Positions 60,345 to 61,307 of a DNA stretch of 61,307 bases are shown here, in pieces; the first letter of the stretch is position 1, and every line of letters starts with the position of its first letter. The notes beneath the pieces were generated by a model, which was not told the DNA's origin, searched no databases, and saw only the letters and a list, made by a program, of their open reading frames with translations. The translations under genes and the position numbers were made by a program. Source of the DNA: Bacteroidales bacterium (GTDB lineage: Bacteria; Bacteroidota; Bacteroidia; Bacteroidales; F082); assembly GCA_017548125.1 (NCBI GenBank), contig JAFYNK010000016.1, forward strand, positions 1-61,307. Reading direction: 5' to 3'.

Positions 60345-61069
60345 TCCATGAACTTTTTACCCTGTTCGTATTCCTTCACCTTGCCTTTTATCTCTCCGTT
60401 TTTATATATGCATTCTGACTTAACGCTGCCATCTTCATACAATTCGTATGCTGAGCCATTTGCCTTGTTTCCTGAAAACATCTTTACGGATTTCAAGAAA
60501 CCGCTTTCGTAATAGACTTCCTGCGGTCCTTCAAATTGTCCGTCAACGTATGTGTACATCACAGCTTTAGGGCCTTGCATCTTGTCTGCGTATGAATACC
60601 ATACTGTAACGCCGTTTTTCTTTCCTTCTTTATATTCCGACTCTTCTTGAAGGAATCCGTTGTCGTAACAGATGACGGTACGTCCGTCGAGTTGGCCGTT
60701 TTTATATTCTTGCTTTTTCAAGAGAACGCCGCTTCTTGCCCATTCGCAATAACTTCCGTCAATCAAGTCGTTCTTATAATCTATTTTCTTAACGATATAG
60801 CCTTCTTTATTAAATTCAAGGAAAAGTCCGTTTTTCTTTCCTTCTTTATATTGTATTATATAATGAGGAAGTTCTGTATTAGGGAAATTCTCAGTCCATG
60901 AGCCTGTTTTCATTCCGTCAAGAACCTCTCCTGTCAGTTTTATTGTGCCGATATTTTGTTCTATCCTTCCGTCGGTCCTGTCTGATGTCTTGACGTTATA
61001 AATCTGCTGTGCCGATACAGTCATCACTGACATCATCATTATCATTATTATAAGAAGTGTCTTTTTCAT
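60341..61069 (-). CDS. Secreted MORN-variant repeat protein (YwqK family)
   Basis: 242 residues: signal peptide MKKTLLIIMIMMMSVMTVSA, then about eight repeats of the form G-x-x-x-G-x-W/Y-x-E-Y-x-x-G-x-L-K/I-x-x-x-x-Y-K-N-G (for example EYKEGKKNG, EYKNGQLDG, YENGFL). YwqK is the antitoxin of a Bacillus toxin pair, but MORN-type repeats are also common structural modules. Overlaps the FISUMP gene, suggesting the two are coexpressed as a pair. Confidence 0.85.
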   Translation of the reverse strand: MKKTLLIIMIMMMSVMTVSAQQIYNVKTSDRTDGRIEQNIGTIKLTGEVLDGMKTGSWTENFPNTELPHYIIQYKEGKKNGLFLEFNKEGYIVKKIDYKNDLIDGSYCEWARSGVLLKKQEYKNGQLDGRTVICYDNGFLQEESEYKEGKKNGVTVWYSYADKMQGPKAVMYTYVDGQFEGPQEVYYESGFLKSVKMFSGNKANGSAYELYEDGSVKSECIYKNGEIKGKVKEYEQGKKFME

Positions 61070-61107
61070 GTTATCTTAATTTTTGTTAATCTGATTATTT
61101 TTATTAA

Positions 61108-61304
61108 AGGGGATTTCTATAAATTGCTTTGCAAATGATTTATGATTTTTTCTTTGAGAAGATTTTGTTTTTCTTGAAAGAACATAGCGAGCTATGTGAT
61201 TGAAAGAAAGGCGAAAAGATTCCAAGAAAAAACATAAAGCATGCAAAAGTTTTAATTGTTACTGTCAAAAAATTATTTTAACGGGGAATTTATAGAAGTC
61301 CCCT
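61108..61304 (+). mobile_element. MITE-like palindromic element at the right edge
   Basis: The 18-bp ends AGGGGATTTCTATAAATT and AATTTATAGAAGTCCCCT are inverted with one mismatch. The interior is a long imperfect inverted repeat folding around the palindrome CATAGCGAGCTATG near 61188. No coding potential. The window ends 3 bp beyond it. Confidence 0.75.
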
Positions 61305-61307
61305 AAA

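Overview
The window looks like low-GC Bacteroidota DNA, most likely from an anaerobic Bacteroidales. Evidence: nearly every transcription unit has the Bacteroidota -7 box TAnnTTTG; there is a type IX secretion gene (porQ), a Bacteroidota-style extended nusB, many MKK...C lipoproteins, a BtuB/BtuG cobalamin pair, and a desulfoferrodoxin-rubrerythrin pair typical of oxygen-sensitive cells. The left edge starts at the terminal repeat of an insertion sequence and the right edge ends 3 bp after a MITE-like inverted repeat, so the window is probably a whole contig broken at repeats.

Layout. 1-1422: ISAon1-type IS. 1.5-6.5 kb: tRNA-Pro and tRNA-Ser, alkaline phosphatase, RRM protein, tRNA-Arg, nicotinate phosphoribosyltransferase, then desulfoferrodoxin and rubrerythrin. 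6.5-16.2 kb: a minus-strand glycan unit (GH95, a frameshifted lipoprotein, GH20, a large EF-hand-like membrane protein) divergent from a glucosamine-6-phosphate deaminase/PIG-L fusion. 16.3-23.3 kb: core minus-strand units (efp-lpxD; glycosyltransferase-nusB-porQ-recF-DUF721). 23.5-31.4 kb: an envelope-glycan pair (formyltransferase/GINT1-like protein plus flippase), marC, ZIP transporter, recQ, HU, fmt.

31.5-43.4 kb is the accessory island: a type I restriction-modification locus (hsdM, hsdS ... hsdR) whose interior carries a GIY-YIG-like small protein without a normal start codon, a compact ubiquitin-like cassette (two-domain Multiubiquitin protein, E2-like/E1 fusion, DUF6527 zinc protein), an RloA-RloB pair and a zinc-ribbon RhuM gene. 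The RhuM gene is bracketed by a 51-bp exact duplication of the 5' end of hsdR. I regard this nested, ubiquitin-like-containing defence island as the most interesting system here.

43.4-61.3 kb: MFS exporter, TPR membrane protein, S9 peptidase, a second RhuM gene beside a decayed lipoprotein, two tandem TonB-plug-like/propeller paralogs, a truncated IS5-like transposase, trmH, xpt, the B12 unit (cobalamin riboswitch - btuB - btuG), a PrsW-like protease, and a FISUMP/MORN-repeat pair. Long intergenic gaps are filled with interspersed repeats (three copies of one roughly 95-bp family) and short-period degenerate tandem arrays.
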